Shown: positions 22,501 through 35,877 of the stretch, one piece after another
Layout: each line of letters begins with the position of its first letter
Numbering within the stretch: the stretch's first letter is position 1
Source: Drosophila pseudoobscura
Lineage: Eukaryota > Arthropoda > Insecta > Diptera > Drosophilidae
Length of the DNA stretch: 64,000 nucleotides
NCBI RefSeq assembly: GCF_009870125.1
Contig: NC_046681.1
Span: forward strand, 8,507,001-8,571,000
Direction: 5' to 3'
Notes under the pieces: model-generated
What the model was told of the DNA's origin: nothing
What the model saw: the letters and a program-made list of their open reading frames with translations, nothing else
The model's database searches: none
Translations under genes and position numbers: made by a program

Positions 22501-25500
22501 AGGCGTCGGTGTCCTCGCTTTTCTCACGATCGCTGCGCAGCTTCGAAGACGCCGACACGACTGCTGGCGGTGGCTGCTGTTGTTGCTGCTGCTGCTTGTT
22601 GGCTGGCATATTGCAAACGGCCGCCTGCAGCAGCTGTATAATAATGGGAGACACGCCATCATCTAGCTGATAGCAGGCAATCTCCATTAGCATGGCCAAG
22701 GCATCCTCATGAACCACACAGAACTTTTGCCAATTGCCAGTGCGCATTTGGCTGATCTCCTGGCAGGTGCGCAGATGCTCTGTCAAATCCACCAACGAGT
22801 CGTAGCTGAGCATTGGCGGATTGGCATTGTACGGGGCACCAGTCTAGGGGGGGAGAGAGAGCTTAAACAGTGCCAGAGTGGGGCATAGAGTAGACAGAGC
22901 ACTTACCTTGCTGCTTACAATGCTGCACACTCTCTTGACCACACGGAAATGAGCATCCAACGAGTGACCATCGCGGTACATGCGGAACTTCTCTTTGCTG
23001 CCGCAAATGTACATCAGCAGCTTACGCACCTGCCTTCGCAGCAGTGTATTCAGATTGAGCATCATGTACTCGCACAAGGTAAATGTCATGGCCTCACAGA
23101 AGCTGCTGTCGTAGTTGTCCGGATGGGCGCTGCTTAGCCGCAGAATCTGGTAGGGCAGCCGCACAATGATCTCCGTGAGCAGTCCGTCGTACGACTCAAA
23201 GATATCTGGATAGTTCTTCAGGTAGTTCTGCGGTATCAGTATGGATATATCTGGTTTGGGGCCGTGTTTAACGGGTTTGAGCAGCTGTACGCCCGGTCCC
23301 GAGGTGGCTCCCCCACTCGCGATCGGTGCTGCGGCTTGGCCTGGCGCATAGGGATCCCCTAGCACGGTTTTCCAGTGCACGAGGAGCGTGTTGAGTGCCT
23401 CCAAAGCATAGACAAAGGCCCCACTCTTGCTCAGAACATTCGCTGTGGTGCTGGCCACAAATGAGCTGTTATCCTTGAACTGATGCGGTGGCGAGGTGGT
23501 GCCAGTTTGCTTCGATTTGGTCTTGCCCATCATCACACCAAAGAGCGACAATAGAGCAAGGCGTACTTCATTTCCGGGACATTTGTTCTCCATCTGCAAA
23601 ACAGTATACGATTTAGAAATGGTTTGTTTATGCTCCTCCCCGACTCTGACTCCGATTCGTACCCTTGAGGCCGCTCCACGTTTGCCTATTTCCACGTACT
23701 CCACTAGAGCCTGAAGCAGCTCCTGGAGCACCTGCTGGTCCCTTTCGTTGTTGCCATTGAGATCTGTGGTCAGCATGTGTATCACCTGGATGAGCGGTAT
23801 GGCCTGCAGACCATTGCACAGATCGAATGTGCCCAAGTGCTGGATAATGCTCTCCAAAACAGCAATCCTGCAATCCAGAGACAATCAAACGATTAGAGAT
23901 TAAGAGATTGCGATATTCTTAGGATATTTTCTCACCTTAAATCGTGCAGTTTCTGCAGCTTTTCATCTTCGTTGATCTCGTTGTTGTCCTCGGTGCTGCT
24001 CATGGCGCTCAGGCCACCTCCTGGGACAGAGGCAGAGCCACCAGAGCCACTGGGTCCTGGCTGCTGCTCCTCGCCCGGCTCTCCATCCTTGACGGAACTG
24101 CAACTCTGTCGCGGTGGCGTTGTATTCGGATGATCGCCAAAGTTACTGCTGCGCGCCGATGTGCCGCCAATGCTCTCCACACCACTGCCACCGCTCTCGG
24201 ATCCCCCACTGCCTGCCGGCTCTGCGGGTGAGGTGCGCAGCGTGGAGCCATCGGTGGCCACATTGGAGCCCTCATCATCGGAGCCTCCCGCAGACACAGA
24301 GACCGAAACACTGGCCGCTGCAGCATTGGCTGCCGCCTGTCTGATGCCCTGGATATTGGCCAATCCCTGCTGCAGAGAATGCAGGGCATTGGCATCGGCT
24401 CCGCCATGCTGTTGGAGACTCAGGGCAATGGCTATGTCCATGATGGCCTCGTCGTCGCCATCTTCGGGTAGACCCAGCAATCGGGGGAAACCGCCGCCCA
24501 TGAACGCCTCCAGATTGAGCAGCTGGTGGTTCGGCTGCTGTCCGGGGAGTCCTCCCTCCACTGCCTCGAGCAGAGCGGCCGCTGCATTGTCTTGATCCTG
24601 TCCGGCAGCCACGCCTGCTGCCTCTTCGATGATGTCGTTGGCCGCCGATGCAGCCACCGCTTGCAGGGCCTGCATTTGAGGCGTGGGCGTGGAGCAGGCA
24701 GGCGGCGTAATGACGGCTATGGCCGCCACCTTGCGGCGCTTCATGCGTGGACTGAGGAGAAGGATCAGTGCCTCCTTGGCGCTGTGACTGATCACGGTGG
24801 CATCGTGCTTGAGCAGATCAATGAAGTACTGGGTCATGCGACCCACTTGACCGGGATCGGCCAATGCAAAGCCATACATAATCTCCACCAAACAATGGAC
24901 GATGGTCTCCGGCTGGCACAGGCCGCGTCTCACAATATTCACTGGCTCGTCCAGATCGGGGGTGATCTTGTGCAGCTCCAGGACAATCCTCATCAGGTCG
25001 GGCACCAAATCGTAGCTGTTCTCCAGACAGATCTTGGCCAGTGACTGGGGACGGGAGTTGGCCACGCCGCGTACCAGCAATATCAGGCGATAGAAGGCCT
25101 CCGGATCGATTTCTTGCAGAGATTCTAGTTGCTGCAGCTTCGGCTGCATGGCCTGCAGTTCGCCGTGCACGAAGTGCAGGATCACGCCATCCTTGAAGCT
25201 GTGATAGGACGCCCGACTGCCATAGAGGGTGGCCAGCACATAGCGGGCCTGGGTTTGAACGGGATTCGGTGTGGGCAGCAGCAGCAGTCCGCTGGCTGTC
25301 TTCACGACCTTCGAGCGCAGTGGGGCAGCCACGGCACTGCCGCCCAGCAGATGCAGGGCGCAGTCCAGCACCTCCAGCAGATGGTTAACCATGCGATCCA
25401 GCTGGGTGATGCAATTGAAGCCCTCGCCAAAGTTGGCGGCGGCACTCTGTTGCGTGGCCGTCACGGGCGTCGGACCAGAGCTGGGTGCCGGTACGTCTTC

Positions 25501-28500
25501 GCTATCGTCGGGCCAGCCCACGAGCTCCTTTGACTTGCCATAGACCTCGATAGAGTCCAGGAGTGTGACATGTTCGGGGTCCTGCGACTTGGCAAACACC
25601 ACCTTCAGCATTTTGTCCGATTGGAACATTTCCTCGCGCGTCAGCGGTATATCAAACCATCGCGCCTTCCTCATCGTTGTGGGTATGGTGCGTCCAAGGA
25701 TCGTAACTGATACGGGTGCCCGTTGGATATCCTGGGTGCCCAGCATCACACGGAAGCCCACCATGACCACATTTGGATCGTTGTTCACCACCTCCAGTGT
25801 GAATCCCGTGGCCTTTGTGCTGGCCACAAACATCCCCGTGGAGAAGAGGCGCGTCTTGAGCTTCTGTTTGTTGTAGATCTGCAAGAGATCGTTGCCGCCA
25901 AACTCCACGTCCGCCAGCATGTTGCAATGCTCAAAGAAATCAATCGGGAAGATGGGTTGGCCTCCAGATGTCAGTTGCTTCTGGTGCTGTTGGCTGCTGG
26001 CCTTGCGATGGAGCAGCTTTCCAGCCGCTGCAGAGCCGCCTCCCTTGCTTTTGCCCTGCGGATTGTTTGTGGTATTCTTTGCCAGCAGCGTGGAGCTGTA
26101 CAATTGATTGCCGAAAGGTTGCACCTGCGGCGACAGCCAGAAACTCGTGTGCTCTGGCTGGGCCGAGAAGATCCTGAGGCTGCCGTCCTCGCACAGGAGC
26201 AGTAGGGTGGTTTTCTCAGTCCCCGCCACGCTATGGCGTATGCCCACCACATCCATTATCCTCGATTTGGCCGACTGTGCCTTGATCTCCTGCATGTATA
26301 TGCGTTCGGGTGTGATCATCAGTATCACTGGATTATTGGACGTATGCATGCTGGCATAGATCAGTCCGGGATGCCCGGCCACCTCTGTCCAACCCACAAG
26401 CGACTGGAGCGGCACCTTCGAAGCCGACGATGATTTGCTGGCCGTCGATGCTGCTGTGTTGTTGATGTCCAAATGATAGATGCCCTTGACACCCTCGTTT
26501 ACGTTCGTCAGGGGCGAACAGAAGCTCCTGCCGCAGGTGTAGCTGTAGAAGAGCAGCTGCAGCGCGTGCGAGTAATAGATGGACACACCACCGCCGCACA
26601 CCTGTCCATTGATATCCTTGATATGCTGATGGCTCAACTCGAGGGTATTTGTCACATAAAAGTCGCCGTGCACGGCCAGGCTCTGCTGATCCAGCTGCTG
26701 CGTATAGATGTAGCCAGAGCTGGTAAAACTGAGCATGAAATAGCTCCCGCTGCCATTCTGCTGATGGTACATGAACGTGCAGTCCTTGATCTTGCCCACA
26801 GCCACGAGATAGTAGTACTTCGGACTGATTGTGTCCACCGACAGGTCATAAATCTTCACGTAATCCGTGGTGACAATGGCCAGCAGAGTCTGGGAGCCAG
26901 GCAGCCACATGGCCTTCTTCAGGAAGTTGCCATTCTCCAATTGGGGCGTGATGACAATGTGTTCATTGGTGCTGCCGCTGCTCGAGAAGGTCAGCACATG
27001 GCACTCTTTCAGTCCACACACGGCCAGGCAGTCCTCATTGCAGGGATTGGCCGCCAGCGAGAGCACAGTGCAGGCAATGGGCGCGGAACTGAGTTGCGTG
27101 AGAGTCAACTTCCGCTTGGAGGCATCTGCCTGCTTGAGCAACGCCGATAGCTGCAGTATGGTGACCTTTCCCTTCTCATGCGACACGGCCAACTGCTGGC
27201 GGCGTCCGTGCGGCGAGGACAGGCAACAAAAGGCCACGCGGCGTATCGTGCCAGAGGTCAGCAAGTGCTTGATGGTCTGCCCCTGATCTCCGGAGTAATT
27301 CATCCGCACATTCTCAAAGGCCCCCTCCTGAGAGCCCAGAGTGGCGAACATCAGTTGATCGGTGATCTGGAAACTCTGCTCCAGCTGATGCAGACGCTGC
27401 AAGGCGGCAGTGGCACGCCTGTGGCATCCCACAATCGAGTAGAGCGTGCAGTTCTCCCTTATCGACGGCAGCAGCACATCAAAGTACTCGAGTATGCATC
27501 GGACCACGAGCATCCATTGTTCCTGATGCTGCAACGTCTCACGGTAGGGTTCGAGGAGTTTCCCCAAAAGCTGGATTCTCTCACTGCTGATCGAATCCTT
27601 GCGGGCAGGCGCTCCATGCTGCTGCTGTGTGGCTCCTGGTGCTGTGTTGATTCTCTTCTTACTCGCCAGGAGACTCATGTGCGAGGGCAAGTAGCTGCAG
27701 CTGTTGCTGCCGCCAGGTCCCACCGACTCGCGTGCCTCTCCAGAGCCCAATCTGCGACTCAACGCCTGACACGAGCCATCCTCCTTGGCACCACAGTCGC
27801 AGAAAAAGTTCCCGTACTTGGCATAGCTCACATCGTGCCCCTTGTGGCACACTCGGGCACACACAGAGCACACGCCGACCGTGTTGATCATGTTGCAGGT
27901 GTGACAGTGGTACCAGTGCTGGTTCATGAACTCCTTTTGGGTCTGCGAGAATGTGCACAGCTTGTTGTTCAGCGTGTCCTCATCGGAGTCATCCAGCAGC
28001 GAGTCCTGTTCCTCTTCGGCCAGCTCATCGTACAGATCGTCAATGTCCGTCTGCAGTTCGTCGTCCCATGGGGGCATATGCTGGCGACTGCCACGGTAGC
28101 CAATGCTCTGCAACAGTTCGCTGAGGTACCGCAGCAGGGCGCTCACATTTTCCGCGTGTCGCAAATGCTTGTCGGGGAGCTGCAGTTTGGCCAGCTCCAG
28201 CCACAGCAGCGTCGTATTGAACAGCGCCACGTGTCCGCGTGCTGGAGAGGCATCCGCCAGGGTGATCATTATCTGTAGGACATCCGCAAAGTCACAGCCA
28301 TCGTGAGGCGGGCTTATCAAAGTCTGACCCAGCTGTAGGAGGGCCTGGAAGAGGGGTGCTGCTATCGGTCCTGCCTTGCTCTGATCGCGTACTAGGTACT
28401 TGGTGATGGACAGCAGTAGTCCTCCATTGCGTTCGCTTTGGCGTTGCTCTCCCCCTTCGCTGTGATCGCAGGCCTGTGAGGACTCCTCCGAGGGATTCGG

Positions 28501-31500
28501 CTGTGCTGCCTGCCACAGGCTCAAGATCTGTGAAGTGTTGGGTGCAGCTCCTGCCGCTCCTGCTGCTGCCCCGCAGTCGTAATCTATGTCCATGGCATCT
28601 AGCTGATCGGAGATACTGGGCATAGCCGACACTGTGGCCATGTTTGTGGGTGTCTGGGCATTGCTACTGGAGCTGCTTGAAGGCTGCATGATGCTCGTGA
28701 GCAGGCGGCATGTCGGATCCATGGTCTCGGAGTTGCTAACATCGCCTGCCGTCATATTTGGGCCATAGATTATGTGGGCCAGCCACAGCTTCAGCCGTGC
28801 CACATCGACTGTGGCTAGATCGCTGAAACAATCCACCAAGTCCTCATGCTGGAACTGGGAGTCCGCTCGAGTGGATTGCTCAAACAAACGTTCGACAAAC
28901 TGCAGCATTTTGCGGGCATAGCTCAGGGGCAGCGTGGTACCCGTAAAGGACAGCAGCAGCGTGGTCAAGCTGCCCGTCTTCTGGTCATGGAAGAACTGGC
29001 GCATGGCCTGCACAGCTGTGGGCTTCTCCAGCATCTTGATGAATGTCTTTAGGACAGCAAACAGCATTGATTCATTGAACAAGGCTCTCTCTTGATCCAA
29101 TGGGGTGCCTCCCGCCGCTGGCTGTCGCAATTCTGCGGCAAATTCGATCAGCATACGATAGCAGTAGCCAATCATGTGCTCGTACAGCAACAGTTTCTGC
29201 GCCTCTAGGGTCAGTCCGCTCAAGATTTCCCTCAGACACTGCTCGCTCTGGCCCTGCAGATAGTCGGTGCGCATGTCCAGCATTGAGGCAATCAGCAGCG
29301 GCTTCAACTGGGCATCCATTTCGCTGCAATTGGAGGCGAAGGGCAGCAGCAGCTCCATCAAATGGAGTATCGTCTTCAGGCAGTGTTTGAGCGTATGCAA
29401 AGTGGAATAGGCCACACCGCCGCTGCCTCTGGTCAGCTCTGTAATGTGTGCATCAATAACATTCAGGGTGTATGGCTCCACGGGATGCTGTTTTCCATCG
29501 AAGGCCGAATCATTGACCATCAAACACTTGGGCCATTCATTGGCTATCAACTGCTTATCCTCATTCGGCAGCAGCTTAAGGAATGCCGCATGCAGCTCCA
29601 GCATTATGGCCGGCTTATCGCTCACAATGGGCACTATCAAGTTGAGGACATGCTCTGGCGTGGTGCTCGACAGCTGCTTGAGCATTTGCTCGCGCACAAT
29701 CTCCGATAGGTAGCGATACGAGTCCATTAGCTTGATCAGCAGCTCGTTGATCATTTGATTGCGTTGCAGCGTTTCCGTGGATAGACCCTGGTCATCCTCG
29801 TGCTTGGATTTCTCTTCATCGATGGATTCGTTGGAGGAATACACCTCGGGATGATCATGGTCTGTGGCATTGCCACCACTACTGGAGGCCGCACTGGTGC
29901 ACGATGATTGGTCGCCACCGCTGCTATCCTCGCAGTCCTTGCGCAGCAGCTTGAAGCCCTCCTTTTCGGCCCAGGCCACGGCCTGCATGTGGGCCACCAA
30001 GGCATCAAAGAGTATGAGTTCCGAGAGGCGTGGAATACCTATATAAAAAAAAGAGATTACCATTAATCTCGACTCAGCCCCGGCCATAAATTCCGCTTCA
30101 CACTTACCTTTGTTACTCATCTGCTGATTGAAGGCCTCTACACCAAGGATCGTTTGCTTCAAATTATATCGTATATCGGCTGTGGTATCCCCCACTTGGG
30201 TGTACAACGACTCCGCGTACTGTGTGTACATGCCCTGCTTTATGAGGCTATTGACAATCAGATAATGTGACGTGGCCAAGGGCAGGCGTGTGCTCCACAC
30301 CAGCGAATGCAAATTGGGTGCCCGCTCAATGCGGAGCGCCTCCACGTGAGAGGTGGATGGGGGCAGGCCCAGCAGCAGTTTCCAGGTGTTGGTAAAACAA
30401 TACTGCATGGCACACAGATTGTGTATGCTGTTGCTCTCGCTGTTCTCCTTTCGGGAAAACGAGGACATGTCCGCTATGTTCAGGATATCCACGAGGGCGT
30501 CCACCAGCAGCGGATACTTGAGTTTGTCCGGTGTGCAGAGTATAAAGTTCCAGGCCAGGCCGTCCAATTTGAATTCGCTCACCCAATAGGCCTTTTCGGG
30601 CTCCTTTACGACCAGGCTATAAAACGTGGGCCGTATATCTGCAGGAGAGACAATCAATTGAGAGATTGGTGATTGGGAGTGGCTATATCGCCAGCTGGTG
30701 GATTACTTACTCGATCCATATTCTCCTGAAGACTTGCGGAACTTCTCTTCAATATCCTGACGGCAATACGAGTTCAGTTTGGTACGACTGTTGATCAAAT
30801 CGGAGACCTTCTGCGTCTCCGGCATGCTGCTCACGCTGAACAGTATCCAGCGGACTTGATCCAACAGTTCGGGCGGTGCGTGATACAGATGTTTCATCAG
30901 ATACTCTAGGAATACGAGCAAGCGCGATAGAAGCATCATTTGGCTATTCCTGACGACACGCTCGGCACTGATGCCGCGACAGACTTCGGCGCAGCGTATC
31001 ACCCCGCCCGCAGTTAGCAGCAGGATGGATTTCTTTTGCATGAGATTGAGCGAGTGGAACAGGAAGAGCAGCAGCTGGGCATGCTCAATGTTGATGTCCT
31101 CGTAGTCCGAGTCACCGGCAGACGAAGAGGAGCAGACGCCATCAACCAGCGTGTTGATCAGGCGATGCCACACCGACAGGCAGGCGGCCTCCTTCTCCTG
31201 TATGGGTTTCAGCAGCAGTATCTGCACAAGAACGGAAAGAGTGCTGGGATAGACCTGTAGGGGCCATGTATTCGTATCCGTGGACCACGGAGAGATGGCC
31301 AAATGTTGCAGCAGATTCGATTGGAGCTGCTCGGAGAGCAGTCCCGTGGAGATCAGGTTGTGTATGTATCGGCCAGCAGCACCCGAGAAACGTATCATCG
31401 ACGCCTGCCACTTGGCAGAGGAACCAGAAGATCCAGCTCCTGTGGCAGCAGCCACAGCAGCAGCCGTACTTGGTGGCGACTGCTGTTCGCTGTCGTTGCG

Positions 31501-34138
31501 CATCACATCGCGATCAAAGTCCTTGATTATGTTGGCCATCAGCAGCATCTGCTGATCGCTGACGCCTGCCTTCACATAGCGCTGCATGTAGGCATGACGG
31601 TTGGCTAGGAATTGATCCAGGAAGCAGAAGATGTCTGCCGACAGCTCCAGATACTCGTGCGGCTCATCTAGTTTCGGTACCAAAGCGCTCTTCTGCTCTC
31701 CACTGCGCTCTTGCGACGAAGTATTGGCATTGTCGTCGTGCGTTTCCGGGGAGAGGGTTTCCTTGAACCAATGCCCCAGATAGCTTTCGCTGTCATCTTC
31801 TTCAGAGTTGTCCGAATAGGACATGGACTCATTCAGGCAGGTCGTGGAGTCCGAATAGCTAATCGGATCGCATTCGGTGCGGTCTTTAGTTGAAGCACGC
31901 TTCAGAGTGCATGCCTTGCGGTAGGCCACGGTGGCCAGAAAAGTGAACAGCTGATGCAGCGTGGCAGTGTTTAGGACCCGCACAATCCTCTCCAGCGATG
32001 TGTAATTCTGCAGGATATCAAATTGCGCTGGCTCTGGCAGCGTTTCGGGATCTGTGACACTGCTCTGTCCGCAGGCGGATTCAATCTTTAGATCCTCAAT
32101 CAGTTCGGACAGCAGCTTAATGCTGTGATTGGCAATAGCTGCATTCAATTCTCCAAAGCCCTGTTGGACTTTGAACAGATTCACCCTGGCTATTGGTGTA
32201 CTGGGCGCTGTAATCGACTCTGTTTTGGATGCTACTTTTGTGGCGGCTGCCGCTTTAGCTGCCGTTTCTGCCGAGGCACTGCCACTGGCACCCATGGCTC
32301 CCTGGATGCCGCTGATGAGCAGCCAGCTGCCGTAGCACAAATGATTCTGATATATATACATCCTGGCCGAGGATTTGAACATCTCGCCAATGCTCGAATA
32401 GATTTCGAGGGCTTTGTTTACAATCCCGCTAGCCTGTTCTTCAAATTCGTCGTGATCTTTGCTTGTCTGGACACTGGACAAGCCACCGCCGCTGCCCTGG
32501 CTGGTGGACGCTGCAGCAGCCGTCTGTTGTTGCTGTTGTTTCTGCGCGCTGCTCGCCTGGCCCATGCTCAAGACACTGGTGGCTATCGAGGTGAGGACAG
32601 CATTGTACAGCGCCGAGATGCCGCACATGGAAAGCTTTTCAATGCGGCTCGGTGTCAGCGGCTGCATGACTATCAAAGCATAGGCCTGGCCCACAATCGA
32701 GAGATCTGTAAGCATGTGATTCATCGATGATTTCACAGTTGTGGCCTCCGCCTGTGTGAGTGGCAGGTAGAGGGGTTTCCCAGCATTTATCGTCTCCATG
32801 TACTTCATGCGATAGCGACTGAGAATGGGCAGGCCCACGCAGATGTCCAACAGGGTATCGACGCCATTTGCCTCCTGGAACACCTCCACATTGGCTGCCA
32901 AAAGTTGCTCCTACCACAAGGAATACAATTTAATTCAAAATTCATTTGAAGAAAGGCATTTCTTACAGTGCAGTCGGTGATCTCTTCGCTGAGGGGCACC
33001 CAGGTCATCTTTCCCGGCTCCAGCGGCGCCAACAGCTGCTGAAGGATAACCGATGATAGGTCCGAGCGCGAGCGTTTAATCTCCAATTTTGGTGACTCTT
33101 TATCGTTGCTGCCGCCAGCACCAGCACCACCTGTGGTGCTACCTGCCATTGACATAATACTCTTATTGGATGATTCCGGGTGTTTGGAGCTCTTCACCAC
33201 CCCAGCCACGGCACTGTAGTCGAACTGTGCGACAGCCGAAGAAGCATTCTCCCTGCCCTCGCAGAGCATTTTGAGGGCTGCCAATAGCCATTTCGATTCA
33301 AAGACCGACACTTTTGGCAGACGGAAGAGTATAAAGCGAATAAGCACTGCCGTGGCATCGTGCAGCTGGCATATCTGTGTCTGACAAACTAAAAGAAAAA
33401 CAAAATGTTTAAGATGTACATACATAGCTTATAAAGGAAGCTTAAGACCCCTTGATACCCCTTAGCAACAGGCCGCGGACATACATTTTTAATATAAACA
33501 GACAGAGCGACAAACGAACGCGCTTTCCGCGAATGCGGTACAAACCGCTGCCGAAATATGATACATCCTCTTCTTTAAAGGGTATAAGTAAATACACACG
33601 GATGTGTGCTGGTTTGTGTGGGACCCCTTAACGAATTGCATTTCATTGCGAAAAAAAATGTCTCATATAGCTTTGTTTTCTTTTTTTGTTTGGTGAAAAA
33701 TCATTAAAAGTAGAAGCGGAGGGGTGCGGAGAAAACTTACTTGATTTGATTTGCATAAGTTTGTCGGCAGCCAGTGCCGCAAAGGCCGTATAAAATGGTA
33801 CGAAACTGCCTTCATCGTCGAAAAATTCGTGTTCACTGCATAAAAGAGGCAAAATATGGTTTTAAAACGGTGCAAATTGTTATAGTTCCGCGGCGGCGGC
33901 CATATTTAATTCTGCAAGTCACTTTTTTGCACTTGCAGCGGCAGTCTCATTTTCTTTGCTGCGCCATACAGGCAGCAAGAAAAAAGTTCTTTTGGGGCTT
34001 TAGGCTGTTGAGTACTCACCATCTAGTTATTGCTTTTAGCAAATTAACCACTTCGTTTTTGTTTAATGCACCCGTGCGGCTTAAAAGCAATGCTTTTATT
34101 ACGGAGTTCCAATCGGTCCCGCCGCTATGGGACGACAT
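16557..34138 (-). CDS. poe: poe (purity of essence / pushover), UBR4-family E3 ubiquitin ligase
   Basis: Giant N-recognin of the UBR4 family, which binds N-degrons and calmodulin and adds ubiquitin. In flies it is needed for sperm development, neuronal excitability and normal synapses. Coding exons, 5' to 3': 34138-34020, 33835-33741, 33388-32967, 32910-30711, 30638-30108, 30038-23936, 23867-23663, 23593-22907, 22843-21177, 20850-20368, 20307-18354, 18295-16699, 16639-16557. Every junction keeps phase, giving 5381 residues, close to the family's usual length. The N terminus is [19 protein letters not shown]. The UBR box is at about 1815-1880 (CHTCN...[12 protein letters not shown]...FFCDCG). 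A Cys-rich zinc region is at about 3845-3892 (CPRC, CGNCG, CHKC, CHSCGFC). The C-terminal hemi-RING is at about 5024-5080 ([10 protein letters not shown]...HVDCHTSA). Low-complexity Gly/Ser/Ala-rich stretches lie near 24000-24700. The intron 30107-30039 is 69 nt, in frame and stop-free. Confidence 0.95.
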
Positions 34139-34190
34139 TTTTTCAAAAATATCTTATTCTCCAATTAAAAAATATGCAAAAAGTCTAGGC

Positions 34191-34272
34191 CAGTGTGACC
34201 GATAGACTGTATACCCTCAGAAATATGACAAAATATACCTTCTCATTTTCAAAATATACCGTAAATATACCG
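34191..34272 (-). promoter_or_regulatory. poe core promoter, Motif 6 plus Motif 1
   Basis: On the minus strand, three Motif 6-like repeats (CGGTATATTT at 34272-34263 and 34261-34252; GGTATATTTTG at about 34239-34229) precede CGGTCACACTG at 34201-34191. The poe start codon is at 34138, so the 5' UTR is only about 50 nt. The spacing and the linking sequence (AAAATGAGAAGGTATATTTT) closely resemble the unassigned promoter at 45942-46029. Confidence 0.65.
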
Positions 34273-34420
34273 ATGAAAAACAAACTAAGCCCACTTAACC
34301 CCCTCTGTTTAAACAGATGAACAACTTGAGTTAAGGCGCCGAAAATAATACTGTTTCTAGGCGTCCTCTTAACTTACAAAAAAAACCCATGATATCTTTC
34401 ATCAAGATTTATCATTTTCG
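34260..34420 (+). repeat. Diverged fragment of the complex repeat upstream of poe
   Basis: The stretch starting GATGAAAAACAAACTAAGCC resembles 46237 onward in the right repeat copy (GATGGAAAACCGAGCTTAGC). Both continue with CCACTTAA, then C- and T-rich sequence, TTTAA, AAC, GAGTTAA or GAGGTAA, and further on ATCTTTCATC. The poe locus lacks the roughly 205 bp that separate the promoter module from this stretch in the left and right copies. This is an eye alignment of diverged sequence, so the outer limit near 34420 is approximate. Confidence 0.45.
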
Positions 34421-34709
34421 AGGCTATCTTTGAATATCTGCTGATCCAAAATGGGATTATTGGTCTATTTTTTCATGGCATGAAAATTATATGTCCCCGA
34501 TTCTAATAATACGGCTTATCATTCCTAGATAGCTTTGTAAGCCTGCTGCAACTATCTGTTTTTTTATAACGCATAAACAGGCTGTTACAAAAAATACCAG
34601 TTCGCACAGCCGATTAATACCGCACTGGTATTTTTCCACTTTTATGCAATAGAGCAGCACTGTTTCTCGCGTGCCGACTTTTGTTTATAGATCGAACTAA
34701 ATTATTCCA
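34420..34709. other. poe-Trf intergenic remainder and Trf 5' region
   Basis: AT-rich sequence upstream of Trf with no open frame of note. No Motif 1 or TATA box with good spacing was found for Trf. The Trf 5' UTR probably starts within about 100 nt of the start codon (34710); CTGTTTCTCGCG near 34660 is a possible but unproven start region. The whole divergent gap between poe and Trf coding starts is 571 bp, so regulatory sequence may be shared. Confidence 0.4.
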
Positions 34710-35506
34710 ATGCAATTTCATTTTAAAATTGAAGACAAGGACATCGTGCCTGCGGCTGCCAGTCATGTGATCAATCCGCACAGTTCTTTGCAGCCCCAGC
34801 AGCCCGCTGTGCTGGTGGAGCCGAAGGATGCCCAACATGAAATCAAGCTGCAGTTAGTCCCGCTCCAAAAATTTCAATGCCAGCCACAAAACTGCTGGTT
34901 CGATCAGTGAAATTCACTGATATCCCACAACAAATTTATATATATGTATTAACCAGAGGATTCCCTTTTGTTTCCCCTTTTGACAGAAACATTGTGGCAA
35001 CCTTCTCCGTTAACTGCGAACTGGACCTCAAGACCATCAATTCCCGGACCCGCAACTCTGAATACTCGCCCAAGCGTTTCAGGGGCGTAATCATGCGCAT
35101 GCATTCGCCCCGCTGCACGGCGCTCATCTTTCGCACGGGCAAAATCATCTGCACTGGGGCCCGCAACGAGAGGGACGCTGACATTGGCTCCCGCAAGTTT
35201 GCGCGCATTCTCCAGAAGCTTGGATTCCCCGTCAAGTTTATGGAGTACAAGCTGCAGAATATTGTAGCCACGGTGGACCTGCGCTTCCCCATACGCCTGG
35301 AGAACCTCAATCAGGTGCACGGCCAGTTCAGTTCCTACGAGCCAGAAATGTTTCCCGGCCTCATCTACCGCATGGTCAAACCACGCATTGTCCTGCTGAT
35401 ATTTGTCAATGGCAAGGTAGTCTTTACGGGTGCCAAGTCGCGAAAGGATATCATGGATTGTCTGGATGCCATTTCACCTATACTGTTAAGCTTCCGAAAG
35501 ACGTAG
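34710..35506 (+). CDS. Trf: Trf, TBP-related factor
   Basis: Saddle-shaped TBP-family DNA-binding protein. In Drosophila, Trf replaces TBP in TFIIIB with Brf for RNA polymerase III transcription and also serves some polymerase II promoters. Coding exons are 34710-34852 and 34987-35506, with a 134-nt intron (donor GTTAGT, acceptor TTGACAG). Spliced length is 220 residues, close to the roughly 224 of D. melanogaster. The N-terminal tail ([20 protein letters not shown]) is short and variable. The core has the two direct repeats of the TBP fold: [14 protein letters not shown]...RFRGVIMRM...[14 protein letters not shown], then [14 protein letters not shown]...[18 protein letters not shown]...[11 protein letters not shown]. 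Head-to-head with poe. AATAAA at 35872-35877 is the likely 3' end signal. Confidence 0.95.
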
Positions 35507-35871
35507 ACGGATATCTGTGGAAACGGATATCGGTTATTATCGAGAGTATTTTTAAATAGTTTTTTAAACGCCTTTTTAAGAACAATGCCATTATTTAGAT
35601 GTGTAGCACAGATGATATTTCATAGAAAATTTACATATATATTTATAGACATGTCGGATCGATGGATTATTCTCGGTGTTTGTTGGTTGTGCATGAAATT
35701 ATTTTCAGCGAGTTTCTACTGTTGTGTGCACCCGTTACATTCCTGCTATCCGTTTTTCTTGTCCCGTGCCTATTCTATTACTGTACTTGTGTTCGTTGAT
35801 GCATTGATACTCGCTCAGAGAGGATACGGCCTTTGGGCATTTCAGCTTGAAAAAGTAACTTCTTCTGAACG

Positions 35872-35877
35872 AATAAA
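35872..35877 (+). terminator. Polyadenylation signal AATAAA for Trf
   Basis: Canonical hexamer in GAACGAATAAAGATATTG, 366 nt after the Trf stop codon. The open frame 35585-35890 in this interval is not supported as a gene and is best read as 3' UTR. Confidence 0.5.
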
